Below, one piece after another: positions 32,588-42,279 of a stretch of 64,000 bases of DNA. This stretch comes from an uncultured Eubacterium sp. (GTDB lineage: Bacteria; Bacillota; Clostridia; Lachnospirales; Lachnospiraceae). The stretch spans positions 62,001 through 126,000 of the forward strand of contig CAJUBZ010000006.1 in the NCBI GenBank assembly GCA_910584795.1, written 5' to 3'. The translations under genes were made by a program, and so were the position numbers. The notes under the pieces are model-generated. The model did no database searches and was not told the origin of the DNA. It saw nothing but the letters and a program-made list of their open reading frames with translations. Within the stretch, counting starts at the first letter, position 1; every line of letters begins with the position of its first letter.

Positions 32588-34819
32588 ATGAAATTTGCAA
32601 ATATAATTGTGGATATTTCTCATGAAAAATTAGACCGCCCTTTTGGATATATTATTCCTGACAACTTGATAGACGAAATTAAAGTGGGAACTGCAGTAAT
32701 AATTCCTTTTGGGAAAGGAAACCGCTTAATATCCGGTTATGTAATAGAACTGACTGATAAACCGGGGTTTGATATTGCTAAAATGAAAGAAATCCATTCT
32801 GTGATAGATGATGCCACATCTGTGGAGTCAGAATTAATAAAGCTGGCATGGTGGATCAAAGAGAATTATGGTTCTACGATGAATCAGGCATTAAAGACAG
32901 TGCTTCCTGTAAAGAAAACAGTGAGAAATGTTGAAAAAAAGACAGTTATGTTGAATTTGTCTGAAAAGGAATTAGAGGAAAAACTTCTTTCATACCATAA
33001 GAAAAACGCAAAGGCTAGAATTCGTCTGTTAGAAGAATTAAAAAGGACGAAAAGCCTTTCAAAAGATTTAGTTGTAGCGAAGCTGAATATTTCTGCCAGT
33101 ACTCTAAAGGCAATGGAGCAACTGGGAGATATTATTATAGAAAGTGACAGAGATTACAGACAACCAATTAAGTTTATAAAACAGAAAGAATATGATATTG
33201 TCCTGAATACGCAGCAGAGAGCAGTAGCTGAAAGTATTAAGAAAACAATGGATTTTTGTAAGCGAAAAAAGCCGAATATTCATTTGATTCATGGCATTAC
33301 AGGTAGTGGAAAAACAGAAGTTTATATGGACTTGATTGATTATGCAATTCAGGAAGGAAAAGAGGTTATTGTATTAATACCGGAGATAGCCCTGACTTAT
33401 CAAACTGTGATAAGATTTACCAGACGGTTTGGTGATAAAGTATCTATTATTAACTCAAGACTTTCCAAAGGAGAGCGATATGACCAGTTTGAGAGGGCGA
33501 AAAAAGGTGACATTCATATCATGATTGGACCGAGGTCGGCATTGTTTACACCGTTTAAAAATCTGGGGCTGATTGTAATTGATGAGGAACATGAAAAGGC
33601 ATATAAGAGTGAATCTGTGCCGAAATATCATGCAGTAGAAGTGGCAATCAAACGTGTCAGAGATGAAGGGGCGGCTCTGGTATTAGGTTCAGCAACACCT
33701 TCTGTAGAATCTTATTATAGAGCAAAAAATGGTGTTTATTATTTACATGAATTAAGTTATAGGGAAAAGGGAAAACTTCCTGATGTATCAATAGTAGACT
33801 TACGGGAAGAACTAAAAAAAGATAACAGATCAATTTTTAGTGAAAAACTTCAGGAATTAATTCAGGATAGATTAGATAAAAAACAGCAGACGATGCTGTT
33901 TATTAATAGAAGAGGGTATGCGGGGTTTGTATCCTGCAGGGATTGCGGAGAGGCAATCAAATGTCCTCACTGCGATGTTACTTTAAAATTACATAGAAAC
34001 AAAAAAATGATATGTCATTATTGTGGTCATACAGAGGAACTTCCAGGATTATGTCCAAAATGCGGTTCAAAATATCTAGGCGGATTTGGAATTGGAACAC
34101 AGCAGATAGAATCTGCTGTAAAGAAGATGTTCCCAGAGGCAAGGGTTCTTAGAATGGATGCTGATACGACATCAAAAAAAGGAGGACATGAGGAAATCCT
34201 GTCAGCATTTGCCAATAGGGAAGCAGATATTTTAGTTGGAACACAGATGATTGTAAAAGGTCATGATTTTCCGGGAGTAACACTTGTTGGGGTGATTGCA
34301 GCAGATATGTCTCTTTATGCATCAGACTATAGTGCCACAGAAACCACCTTTCAGCTATTATGTCAAGCGGCAGGAAGAGCAGGAAGAAGTGAATTTCCAG
34401 GACATGTGGTGATTCAGACTTATACACCGGATAATTACAGTATCGAGACTGCCAGTCATCAGGATTATAAGGCTTTTTATGAGGAGGAAGTGGCATATAG
34501 AAAGTTGATGCAATATCCTCCGGCATCTAATATGGTGTCCATTTTGCTACAAAGCAAGGAACAAAAAGAGTTGATTCAAATTACAGAAGAGTTTGTGGGT
34601 ATTATAAAAGAATATAGAGATAAATACTTTAAAGAATTATCTGTAATAGGTCCGGCAGAACCGCCGGTAGGAAAAATCAATGATATTTATCGAAGAATTA
34701 TCTATTTAAAAAGTAATGATAGAGTAAAAATAATAAATTTAAAAAATTATTTAGAAGAAGTAATAAATTGTTCACAGAAATTCAAAAAGATAAGTGTAAA
34801 CTATGATTTTAAAGCATAA
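32588..34819 (+). CDS. priA: Primosomal helicase PriA (replication restart)
   Basis: 743 aa. Loads the replisome at stalled forks. 3'-DNA-binding domain (1-100), winged helix region, then the helicase core: Walker A 'HGITGSGKTEVYMDL', DEAH-box variant 'LIVIDEEHEKAYK', 'LGSATPSVESY', and an inserted zinc domain with four CxxC-like pairs ('CRDCGEAIKCPHCD', 'CHYCGHTEELPGLCPKCG'). 'AGRAGRSEFPGHVVIQTY' is motif VI. GGAGGGAGG is close to ATG 32588. All key residues are present. It starts the long run of genes down to rpe. Confidence 0.97.
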   Translation: MKFANIIVDISHEKLDRPFGYIIPDNLIDEIKVGTAVIIPFGKGNRLISGYVIELTDKPGFDIAKMKEIHSVIDDATSVESELIKLAWWIKENYGSTMNQALKTVLPVKKTVRNVEKKTVMLNLSEKELEEKLLSYHKKNAKARIRLLEELKRTKSLSKDLVVAKLNISASTLKAMEQLGDIIIESDRDYRQPIKFIKQKEYDIVLNTQQRAVAESIKKTMDFCKRKKPNIHLIHGITGSGKTEVYMDLIDYAIQEGKEVIVLIPEIALTYQTVIRFTRRFGDKVSIINSRLSKGERYDQFERAKKGDIHIMIGPRSALFTPFKNLGLIVIDEEHEKAYKSESVPKYHAVEVAIKRVRDEGAALVLGSATPSVESYYRAKNGVYYLHELSYREKGKLPDVSIVDLREELKKDNRSIFSEKLQELIQDRLDKKQQTMLFINRRGYAGFVSCRDCGEAIKCPHCDVTLKLHRNKKMICHYCGHTEELPGLCPKCGSKYLGGFGIGTQQIESAVKKMFPEARVLRMDADTTSKKGGHEEILSAFANREADILVGTQMIVKGHDFPGVTLVGVIAADMSLYASDYSATETTFQLLCQAAGRAGRSEFPGHVVIQTYTPDNYSIETASHQDYKAFYEEEVAYRKLMQYPPASNMVSILLQSKEQKELIQITEEFVGIIKEYRDKYFKELSVIGPAEPPVGKINDIYRRIIYLKSNDRVKIINLKNYLEEVINCSQKFKKISVNYDFKA

Positions 34820-34895
34820 GGTAGTCCGGCACAAGGAGAAGAAGCGAATCGTATTTCAACTACCGACTGGGCAGAAAAAATAAAAGGAGAGCATT

Positions 34896-35390
34896 ATGGC
34901 AACTAGAAATGTAAGAGAATTAGGAGAGGAATGTCTTAGAAAGGTCTGCAAACCGGTAAAAGACGTAAATTTAAGAACCAAAATATTAATTGGAGATATG
35001 TTTGATACGATGTATGAAACAAATGGTGTAGGACTTGCAGCACCACAGGTAGGAATTTTAAAGAGAATATTTGTGGTGGATTGTGGTGATGAGGAAGGAA
35101 ACAGCGTTCCTTATGTATTTATTAATCCGGAAATTATTGATAGAGACGGAAGTCAGACAGATTATGAAGGATGCTTAAGTGTACCGGGAAAATCAGGAAA
35201 AGTTACCCGTGCAAACTGGGTAAAGGTTAAGGCATTCAACGAAAAAATGGAAGAGTTTGAAATGGAGGCAGAAGGACTTCTTGCCAGATGTATTTTACAT
35301 GAAAACGATCATTTAGATGGAATTGTATATGTGGATAAGGTAGAAGGAAAACTATATAACAACGAAGAACTGTATGGAGAAGAGCAGTAA
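34896..35390 (+). CDS. def: Peptide deformylase
   Basis: 164 aa. Removes the N-formyl group from new proteins. The three family motifs are seen: 'GVGLAAPQVG' (44-53), 'EGCLSVPG' with metal ligand Cys93, and 'HENDHLDG' with His135, Glu136 and His139. AAAGGAGA lies 7 nt before ATG 34896. fmt follows at 20 nt, so formylation and deformylation are encoded together, as is usual. The 76-nt gap from priA has a ggtagt/actacc stem and shares gagaagaagcgaa with the 57-bp repeats at 17051. Confidence 0.97.
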   Translation: MATRNVRELGEECLRKVCKPVKDVNLRTKILIGDMFDTMYETNGVGLAAPQVGILKRIFVVDCGDEEGNSVPYVFINPEIIDRDGSQTDYEGCLSVPGKSGKVTRANWVKVKAFNEKMEEFEMEAEGLLARCILHENDHLDGIVYVDKVEGKLYNNEELYGEEQ

Positions 35391-35410
35391 GATTTTGTTG
35401 GAGGTAATAG

Positions 35411-36334
35411 ATGAGAGTTGTGTTTATGGGAACACCGGATTTTTCAGTTCCGGCATTAGAAAAAATCACAGAAAAACATGAGGTTACAGGTGTTGTAACA
35501 CAGCAGGACAGACCAAAGGGACGAGGTCATAAGATGCAGTTTACACCAGTAAAAGAAAAGGCAATTGAACTTGGCATACCGGTTTTTCAGCCGGAAAAGG
35601 TAAAAAATCCTGAATTTGTGGATATACTAAGAGAGATGAATCCGGATGTGATTGTGGTAATTGCTTTTGGACAGATTCTTTCGAAAGAAATATTAGATTT
35701 ACCAAAGCATGGCTGTATTAACGTTCATGCATCGTTACTTCCGAAATACAGAGGTGCTGCACCAATACAGTGGGCAGTCATTGATGGAGAAGAAAACAGT
35801 GGTGTGACGACTATGTATATGGCAGAAGGTTTAGATACCGGAGATATGATTGATAAAAAAATTATAAAATTAGATGAGAAAGAGACCGGTGGCAGTCTGT
35901 TTGACAAACTTTCAATCGAAGGTGGAGAGTTGATTTTAGAAACACTTGAAAAGTTAGAAAATAACACAGTGAAACGGATTCCACAGAATGATGATGAATC
36001 TACTTATGCAGGAAAGATTACAAAAGAATTGGGACATATCGATTTTTATAAATCTGCCACAGAAATTGAAAGATTAATCAGAGGACTCAATCCATGGCCA
36101 AGCGCATATACACATCTGGACGGAAAAGTATTGAAAATATGGGCTGCAGATGTGCTTGAGCAAGAGGTAAAAGAAGAGCCGGGAACGATTTGTAAGAATA
36201 ATAAATCCTTAAGAGCAGCAACAGGGAAGGGATATCTGGACATTAAAGAGCTGCAATTAGAAGGAAAGAAGAGAATGGATGTTGCATCATTTCTTAATGG
36301 ATATCAGATAGATGCAGTGAAATTTGGAGAGTAA
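35411..36334 (+). CDS. fmt: Methionyl-tRNA formyltransferase
   Basis: 307 aa. Transfers a formyl group from 10-formyl-THF to initiator Met-tRNA. 'FMGTPDFSVPAL' opens the formyltransferase domain; 'NVHASLLPKYRGAAPIQWAVIDGE' holds the catalytic Asn/His and SLLP folate loop; 'EGLDTGDM' follows; the C-terminal OB-like domain starts near 205. GGAGG (35400-35404) is 6 nt before ATG 35411. fhs/folD upstream in the window provide its cofactor. Confidence 0.98.
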   Translation: MRVVFMGTPDFSVPALEKITEKHEVTGVVTQQDRPKGRGHKMQFTPVKEKAIELGIPVFQPEKVKNPEFVDILREMNPDVIVVIAFGQILSKEILDLPKHGCINVHASLLPKYRGAAPIQWAVIDGEENSGVTTMYMAEGLDTGDMIDKKIIKLDEKETGGSLFDKLSIEGGELILETLEKLENNTVKRIPQNDDESTYAGKITKELGHIDFYKSATEIERLIRGLNPWPSAYTHLDGKVLKIWAADVLEQEVKEEPGTICKNNKSLRAATGKGYLDIKELQLEGKKRMDVASFLNGYQIDAVKFGE

Positions 36335-36345
36335 AGGAGGCATTT

Positions 36346-37053
36346 ATGCTATACGGTTTTTATTTTGATCCAACATATATATTGGTGATTATTGGTGTTG
36401 TGTTATGTTTGATGGCATCAGCACGTGTGAATTCTACTTTTCGGAAATATTCCAAAGTATCAAGTAATTCAGGAATGACAGGAGCACAGGCAGCACAGAG
36501 AATATTAGAGTCTCAGGGAATTTATGATGTTACAATTCAGCATATAGGTGGTGAGTTGACAGATAATTATAATCCCAAAACAAAAGTACTTAGTTTGTCT
36601 GATTCCACATATGGAAGTACCAGTGTCGCAGCCATTGGTGTGGCAGCGCATGAGTGCGGTCATGCTATGCAGCACCACAGAGGATATACACCGATAGCGG
36701 TCAGAAATGCATTAGTTCCATTTGCAAACTGGGGTTCCAGATTGTCATGGCTCTTAATTATAATTGGAATATTATTTTATGGACAAGGAACAGGACAGAC
36801 AATTATATATATAGGAATTTTCGCATTTTCTCTGGCAGTATTGTTTCAGATTGTCACATTGCCGGTAGAATTTAATGCTTCAAACAGGGCGGTCAGAGTG
36901 CTTGAAAATACAGGTATTTTTGGCAGTATGGAATTAAAATATACAAAAAAAGTTTTAGGTGCAGCAGCACTTACTTATGTGGCGGCAGCAGCCTCATCTA
37001 TATTGCAGCTGCTTCGATTAGTGATATTGTTTGGAGGCAGGGATAATGACTAG
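36346..37053 (+). CDS. yugP: Membrane zinc metallopeptidase (YugP family)
   Basis: 235 aa. Membrane segments at about 9-25, 128-150 and 152-172 with a further hydrophobic stretch near the C-terminus, and the zinc motif 'AAHECGHAMQHH' (His102, Glu103, His106). YugP-type proteins are neutral zinc peptidases of unsettled role. Its place between fmt and rsmB is typical of Clostridia. AAAGGAGG lies 7 nt before ATG 36346; the end overlaps rsmB by 8 nt. Confidence 0.9.
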   Translation: MLYGFYFDPTYILVIIGVVLCLMASARVNSTFRKYSKVSSNSGMTGAQAAQRILESQGIYDVTIQHIGGELTDNYNPKTKVLSLSDSTYGSTSVAAIGVAAHECGHAMQHHRGYTPIAVRNALVPFANWGSRLSWLLIIIGILFYGQGTGQTIIYIGIFAFSLAVLFQIVTLPVEFNASNRAVRVLENTGIFGSMELKYTKKVLGAAALTYVAAAASSILQLLRLVILFGGRDND

Positions 37054-38392
37054 TGTAAATCCACAGGTCAATTTAAGAAATATTGTTCTTTCTATGCTCA
37101 TAGAAGTAGAAGAAGGTGAAAAAAGTCATCTTGTATTAAAAAATTATTTGGATCATTATAGTTATTTGGACAAGCAGCAGAGGGCTTTTATCACAGTGCT
37201 TTTTAGAGGAAGCATTGAGAGAAAAAATGAGATGGAGTATATTGTCAGTCAATTTTCAAAAACGCCGATTACAAAGATGAAAAAAGTGATTAAATGGATA
37301 TTGATTATGTCGGTGTATCAATTAAAATATATGGATTCTGTACCGGCATCGGCAGTTTGTAATGAGGCAGTGAAACTGACAAATAAGCGAAAGATGCCGG
37401 GGCTGAAAGGTTTTGTCAATGGTGTGTTAAGAAATATTACAAGAAATATTGAAAATATCCATTATCCGGATGAACCATTAGAGTACATATCCGTGAAGTA
37501 TTCAATACCAAAATGGATTGTGGAAATGTGGGAAGAGCAATACGGAAAAGAGCGGACAGTAAAAATGCTTGCGAGTCTGTATTCTCCACGTCCTGTTACA
37601 GTAAGATGTAATACCAGTAAGGCAGACATAGCAGATATTATTCACAATTTGGAATATCATGGTGTAGAAGTGAAACGGTCTGATTTATATGAAAATGCTT
37701 TATACATGAAAGGTTTTGACAGCTTGGAGAAGTTAGAAGCATTTCAGGCAGGATTGATTACCGTTCAGGATGAGAGCTCGATGATGGTGGGATTAGCCAG
37801 TGGAGTGAAAAATAATAATTATGTCATTGATGTGTGTGCTGCACCCGGAGGAAAAAGTTTACATATTTCTGACTTGATGAATGGAACTGGTTGTGTTGAA
37901 GCAAGAGATCTTACAGAATATAAGGTAAGACTAATTCAGGAGAACATCAAGAGAATTGATATCAAAAATATAAAGACAAAAGTAATGGATGCAGTTGTTT
38001 TAGATGAAGATTCTATTGAAAAAGCGGATATCGTAATTGCGGATCTGCCTTGTTCGGGTTTAGGGGTTATAGGAAATAAAAGTGAAATAAAATACAATGT
38101 TACAAAGGAGCAGATTGATCAGTTAGTTCTTTTACAGAGAGACATTTTACGTGTGGTGAGCAGATATGTAAAGCCCGGTGGAACATTGGTATTTAGTACA
38201 TGTACAGTTAATAAATTTGAAAATGATGATAATGTAAGATGGATAGAAGAAAATTTACCATTTCGTTTGAAAGATTTTGGCGATAAAGTTCCAAAGCAAC
38301 TGAAGCATAAAAAAGGATGTTTGCAGATTTTTACAGGCGATTATGGAATGGATGGATTTTTTATTTCTACCTTCGAAAAAATAAAAGGATAA
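37046..38392 (+). CDS. rsmB: 16S rRNA m5C967 methyltransferase
   Basis: 448 aa. NusB-like RNA-binding domain (about 5-135) followed by a SAM-dependent NOL1/NOP2/Sun domain: 'VIDVCAAPGGKSLHISDL' (SAM loop), 'IADLPCSGLG' with Cys336, and 'LVFSTCTVNKFEN' with Cys386, the nucleophile. Start chosen at ATG 37046 with GGAGG (37033-37037) 8 nt away, which gives an 8-nt overlap with yugP. rlmN follows 3 nt after its stop. Confidence 0.96.
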   Translation: MTSVNPQVNLRNIVLSMLIEVEEGEKSHLVLKNYLDHYSYLDKQQRAFITVLFRGSIERKNEMEYIVSQFSKTPITKMKKVIKWILIMSVYQLKYMDSVPASAVCNEAVKLTNKRKMPGLKGFVNGVLRNITRNIENIHYPDEPLEYISVKYSIPKWIVEMWEEQYGKERTVKMLASLYSPRPVTVRCNTSKADIADIIHNLEYHGVEVKRSDLYENALYMKGFDSLEKLEAFQAGLITVQDESSMMVGLASGVKNNNYVIDVCAAPGGKSLHISDLMNGTGCVEARDLTEYKVRLIQENIKRIDIKNIKTKVMDAVVLDEDSIEKADIVIADLPCSGLGVIGNKSEIKYNVTKEQIDQLVLLQRDILRVVSRYVKPGGTLVFSTCTVNKFENDDNVRWIEENLPFRLKDFGDKVPKQLKHKKGCLQIFTGDYGMDGFFISTFEKIKG

Positions 38393-38395
38393 AAT

Positions 38396-39454
38396 ATGGG
38401 CGAAAAACAGGATATTAAATCGTACAGTTTAATAGAGTTAAAAGAACAGATGAATTCTTTGGGAGAAAAGAGTTTTCGTGCAAAGCAGATATACCAGTGG
38501 TTGCACAAAGAGAAGGTTACGTCTTTTGAAGAAATGACAAATTTGTCAAAAGATTTAAGAACGAATCTTGATAGAATATATGAAATCCGAAGTGTGAGAG
38601 CAGTGGATGTATTAATATCCAAAGTGGATGGGACAAGAAAATATTTGTTTGAAATAAAGGGCGGCTCTATTATTGAGAGTGTTTTGATGCGATATCATCA
38701 TGGAAATTCTGTCTGCATTTCTACGCAGTCAGGCTGTAGAATGGGATGCCGATTCTGTGCATCTACATTAAATGGTCTGGAGAGGAATCTTACTGCATCA
38801 GAATTACTTTCCCAGATTTATGTCATAGAGCAGGATATTGGTGAAAAGGTTTCCAATGTTGTTTTGATGGGGAGTGGAGAGCCTTTGGACAACTTTGACA
38901 ATGTTGTAAAATTTATTCAAATGATTTCCGATGAAAACGGAGCAAATTTAAGTCAGAGAAATATTACATTGTCTACTTGTGGGATTGTTCCTAAAATAAA
39001 GGAACTGGCAGAAAAACATTTTCAAATTACATTGGCGTTATCGTTACATGCCTCGGATAACGAGACAAGAAAGAGCCTGATGCCGATAGCATATAAGTAT
39101 TCGATTGATGAGATTTTGAATGCCTGCAGGAAATATTTTGTGGAAACAGGAAGAAGAATTACATTTGAATACAGCCTTGTCGCAGGGCAGAATGATTCTG
39201 TGGAGGAAGCGGACCGTCTCGCAGATTTGGTCAGAGGCATCAACTGCCATGTGAATCTGATTCCGGTAAATCCCATAAAAGAAAGAAATTATACCCAATC
39301 GGATAAAAAAGCAGTGGAACAGTTTAAATCAAGACTTGAACAAAAAAAGATAAATGTTACAATAAGAAGAGAGATGGGCAGAGATATTAATGGTGCCTGT
39401 GGACAGCTTAGAAATGAAGCCATGAAAGGAAGAAAGGAGGAGACAGATGTCTAA
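38396..39454 (+). CDS. rlmN: 23S rRNA A2503 / tRNA A37 methyltransferase RlmN
   Basis: 352 aa radical SAM enzyme. The cluster motif CxxxCxxC is at Cys114, Cys118, Cys121 ('SGCRMGCRFCAST'); 'NVVLMGSGEPLDNFDNV' is the GEPL SAM motif; a C-terminal 'GACGQL' holds the catalytic Cys that, with a mid-protein Cys ('TLSTCGIVPKI'), performs methyl transfer. Cfr resistance enzymes are related, but the length and gene context identify RlmN. It overlaps prpC by 8 nt. Confidence 0.97.
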   Translation: MGEKQDIKSYSLIELKEQMNSLGEKSFRAKQIYQWLHKEKVTSFEEMTNLSKDLRTNLDRIYEIRSVRAVDVLISKVDGTRKYLFEIKGGSIIESVLMRYHHGNSVCISTQSGCRMGCRFCASTLNGLERNLTASELLSQIYVIEQDIGEKVSNVVLMGSGEPLDNFDNVVKFIQMISDENGANLSQRNITLSTCGIVPKIKELAEKHFQITLALSLHASDNETRKSLMPIAYKYSIDEILNACRKYFVETGRRITFEYSLVAGQNDSVEEADRLADLVRGINCHVNLIPVNPIKERNYTQSDKKAVEQFKSRLEQKKINVTIRREMGRDINGACGQLRNEAMKGRKEETDV

Positions 39455-40202
39455 ACAGATGATAAACGCTTTTGGCAAAACAGATGTAGGACTTATGAGA
39501 ACAATTAATCAGGATAGCATCTTTATGTCGGCAGAGCCGATAGGTAAACTTCCGAACCTTTTTATTGTGGCTGATGGTATGGGAGGGCACAAGGCAGGGG
39601 ATGTGGCATCCAGAGTGGCTATTGAGAAATTTGTGAAATATGCATGTGCTACCCACATGTCAGATCCTGCAAATATATTAGATGCCGGAATTATTTCCAT
39701 AAATAAAGAAGTTTATGATATGGCAATATCCAATAAGGATTACAGTGGAATGGGTACTACTTTTGTTGCATGTACAATTGTAGATAACCACATTTATATT
39801 GCAAATGTGGGGGACAGCAGATTATATCTGATAGGAAGAGAAATCAGACAGATTACAAGAGATCACTCTTTAGTGGAAGATATGGTAAGAATGGGAATGC
39901 TCGACAAGGAAGAGGCAAAAACTCATTATAAGAAAAACGTTATTACAAAGGCAATCGGAGTAGCAGAAGACAGAACAGCTACACCGGATATTTTTGAGAT
40001 AGAAATTTCGCAAGGGGAAAAATTGTTGTTATGCTCAGATGGACTTACCAATATGGTAGATGATTATGAAATAAAAAGAACAGTTCATAAAAACGAAAGA
40101 ATCGAAGATGCCGTGCGAGCACTTATAGACCAGGCAAATGAAAATGGCGGAAAGGATAATATATCAGCAATTCTAATTCAACCTGAAATAAGCGAGGAGT
40201 GA
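39447..40202 (+). CDS. prpC: PP2C-type Ser/Thr phosphatase (PrpC/Stp)
   Basis: 251 aa. Removes phosphates added by the PASTA kinase encoded next. Metal-binding motifs 'RTINQDSIF', 'VADGMGGHKAGDVAS', 'ANVGDSRLYL', 'LLCSDGLTNMVDD' and 'GGKDNISAIL' are all present, so it should be active. GGAGGAGA precedes ATG 39447. Four nucleotides separate it from prkC. Phosphatase and kinase are a fixed pair in Firmicutes. Confidence 0.96.
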   Translation: MSKQMINAFGKTDVGLMRTINQDSIFMSAEPIGKLPNLFIVADGMGGHKAGDVASRVAIEKFVKYACATHMSDPANILDAGIISINKEVYDMAISNKDYSGMGTTFVACTIVDNHIYIANVGDSRLYLIGREIRQITRDHSLVEDMVRMGMLDKEEAKTHYKKNVITKAIGVAEDRTATPDIFEIEISQGEKLLLCSDGLTNMVDDYEIKRTVHKNERIEDAVRALIDQANENGGKDNISAILIQPEISEE

Positions 40203-40206
40203 AACT

Positions 40207-42222
40207 ATGTTAGCAAAAGGGAATTTTATTAATAATCGTTATGAAATTATAAGCAGAGTCGGTGCCGGAGGAATGTCAGATGTTTATAAGGCAAAAGACC
40301 ATAAATTAAACAGAAATGTTGCTATGAAAGTTTTGAAACAGGAATATAGTAAAGATAAGAATTTTGTTTCAAAATTTCGTGTAGAGGCACAGTCTGCCGC
40401 CAGCCTGATACATCCTAATATTGTAAATGTGTATGATGTAGGAGAAGACGATGGATTGTATTACATAGTAATGGAATTAATCGAAGGAATTACATTAAAG
40501 CATTATATTGAAAAAAAGGGAAGACTTACTTATCGGGAAACAATCAGTATTGCCATACAGATTGCAAATGGCATTGAGTGTGCCCATAATAATCAGATTG
40601 TACATCGTGATATCAAACCACAGAATATTATGATTTCCAGAGAGGGAAAAGTCAAGGTAACAGATTTTGGTATAGCACGGGCTGCTTCAGCTAACACAAT
40701 TAATGGAAATGCTATGGGATCGGTTCATTACATTTCACCGGAACAGGCGGGTGGAAAATATGTAGATGAAAAGAGTGATATTTATTCTTTAGGTATTACC
40801 ATGTTTGAAATGCTTACAGGTACAGTTCCTTTTGATGGAGAATCAACAGTGACGATTGCACTCAAACATATTCAAAGTAATGTTCCGAATGTAAAAGAGT
40901 TTACGAGAGATATTCCTGTCAGTTTAGAGAAGATTGTATTAAAATGTACACAAAATAAAGTTGAAAAGAGATATCCAAAAATCTCTTTGTTGATTGCTGA
41001 TTTAAAAAGAGCTTTGTCAGAGCCTGATGTTGACTTTGTTCAGTTGGATACATCAGACACTGGTGGTTCTACAATAATGATAACTGATGATGAAATTAAT
41101 CAGATACGTAAAGAAGCAGGAAGAGAGCGGGATAAAGTTAATTATGGGGCGGAAGAACAGGATGATATTGATACATTAAGCCCTAAAATGGACCGAATGG
41201 TAACGATTGGTGGAGTTATTGTTGGTATTGTGGCATTAGTAATAGCAGCAGTTGTTTTGACATGGGTTTTGAGTGACAATAAAATCCGATTACCAAGAAG
41301 TGTAGAACAAGGGGAACTGGATACAGTTGATCCAAGTAAAACTGTTGTTCCAAATGTTGTTGGCAGAACTTCTGATGAGGCGGAAATTATGCTCAATGAC
41401 AGACATTTGGGGTTTGAATATGATTCTAATTATGTTAATAGTGATATTTATCCAAATGATACGATTGTCAGTCAGTCAATTGAGCCGGATGAAGTTGTAG
41501 ACAGAAATAAAACGGTAAAACTGGTTGTTAGTAAGGGACCGAAAAAAATAACAGTTCCATCAGGAATTATTGGTTCAGAATTAGATGATGTTATAGAAAC
41601 ATTGGATAAAATTGGTGTAAAAACTGAGATAACTTATGAATATAGTGAAAAAAATGTAGGAGTTGTTATTTCAAGTTCACCGGCAGAAAGAGCATCAATA
41701 TCTAAAACAGATGTAATCCATTTGAAAGTCAGCAGAGGAAAGGACAAAACAGGAGAAAAAGTCTATACAGTTCCTAATGTAGAAAATTATAAGCAGGCGA
41801 AGGCTCAGGAAAAAATCTCAGCCGCTGGTTTTAGCGTAGGGAAAGTCAGAGAAGTATATAGTGAAGATGTGGAAAAGGGTACGGTTATCAGACAGTTAAT
41901 AAAAGGTGGAAGTGTAGCTCCTGTAGGTGCATCGATTGGTATTGTTGTCAGCAAAGGACCAGAAGGCGGAGAAGAGTATAAAGGAACATATACGTTCTCT
42001 ATGGAGAATCTGTTGGACTCTGATGGAAATCCTATTACGGAGGGGGTTGTATCTGTAGCGTTAAATGATGTGTTACAAAAGATTGACCCGAGATATGCTG
42101 ATGTTTCAATGTGGCCGGGAGATTATAAAATGAATCTTGTTGGTGATAAGGAAGGAAAAGCAACGATAGAGTTATTTGTCGACGGAAAAAGTATTATTAA
42201 AGATACCGTTAGATTAAAATAG
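40207..42222 (+). CDS. prkC: PASTA-domain Ser/Thr protein kinase (PrkC/Stk)
   Basis: 671 aa. Cytosolic Hanks-type kinase (about 12-275): glycine loop 'GAGGMSDVYKA', Lys41 in 'VAMKVLK', 'HRDIKPQN' with Asp135, 'DFGIA' at 153. One membrane helix at about 335-355. Outside are three PASTA domains (about 379-448, 449-518, 519-586) that bind muropeptides, and then an extra domain of about 85 residues (587-671, 'YTFSMENLLDSDGNPITEG') of unknown function. It tunes division and wall synthesis, and the dcw cluster lies 4 kb downstream. GAGGAG precedes ATG 40207. Confidence 0.96.
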   Translation: MLAKGNFINNRYEIISRVGAGGMSDVYKAKDHKLNRNVAMKVLKQEYSKDKNFVSKFRVEAQSAASLIHPNIVNVYDVGEDDGLYYIVMELIEGITLKHYIEKKGRLTYRETISIAIQIANGIECAHNNQIVHRDIKPQNIMISREGKVKVTDFGIARAASANTINGNAMGSVHYISPEQAGGKYVDEKSDIYSLGITMFEMLTGTVPFDGESTVTIALKHIQSNVPNVKEFTRDIPVSLEKIVLKCTQNKVEKRYPKISLLIADLKRALSEPDVDFVQLDTSDTGGSTIMITDDEINQIRKEAGRERDKVNYGAEEQDDIDTLSPKMDRMVTIGGVIVGIVALVIAAVVLTWVLSDNKIRLPRSVEQGELDTVDPSKTVVPNVVGRTSDEAEIMLNDRHLGFEYDSNYVNSDIYPNDTIVSQSIEPDEVVDRNKTVKLVVSKGPKKITVPSGIIGSELDDVIETLDKIGVKTEITYEYSEKNVGVVISSSPAERASISKTDVIHLKVSRGKDKTGEKVYTVPNVENYKQAKAQEKISAAGFSVGKVREVYSEDVEKGTVIRQLIKGGSVAPVGASIGIVVSKGPEGGEEYKGTYTFSMENLLDSDGNPITEGVVSVALNDVLQKIDPRYADVSMWPGDYKMNLVGDKEGKATIELFVDGKSIIKDTVRLK

Positions 42223-42225
42223 TAA

Positions 42226-42252
42226 GAGCCCACCCGAGAGGGTGGACTTTTA
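42226..42252 (+). terminator. Possible terminator after prkC
   Basis: ccaccc (42230-42235) pairs with gggtgg (42240-42245) around GAGA; the following T-run is short (ctttta), so read-through into rsgA is likely. Confidence 0.55.
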
Positions 42253-42279
42253 TGGATATAAGTATATTAGATACAGGTC

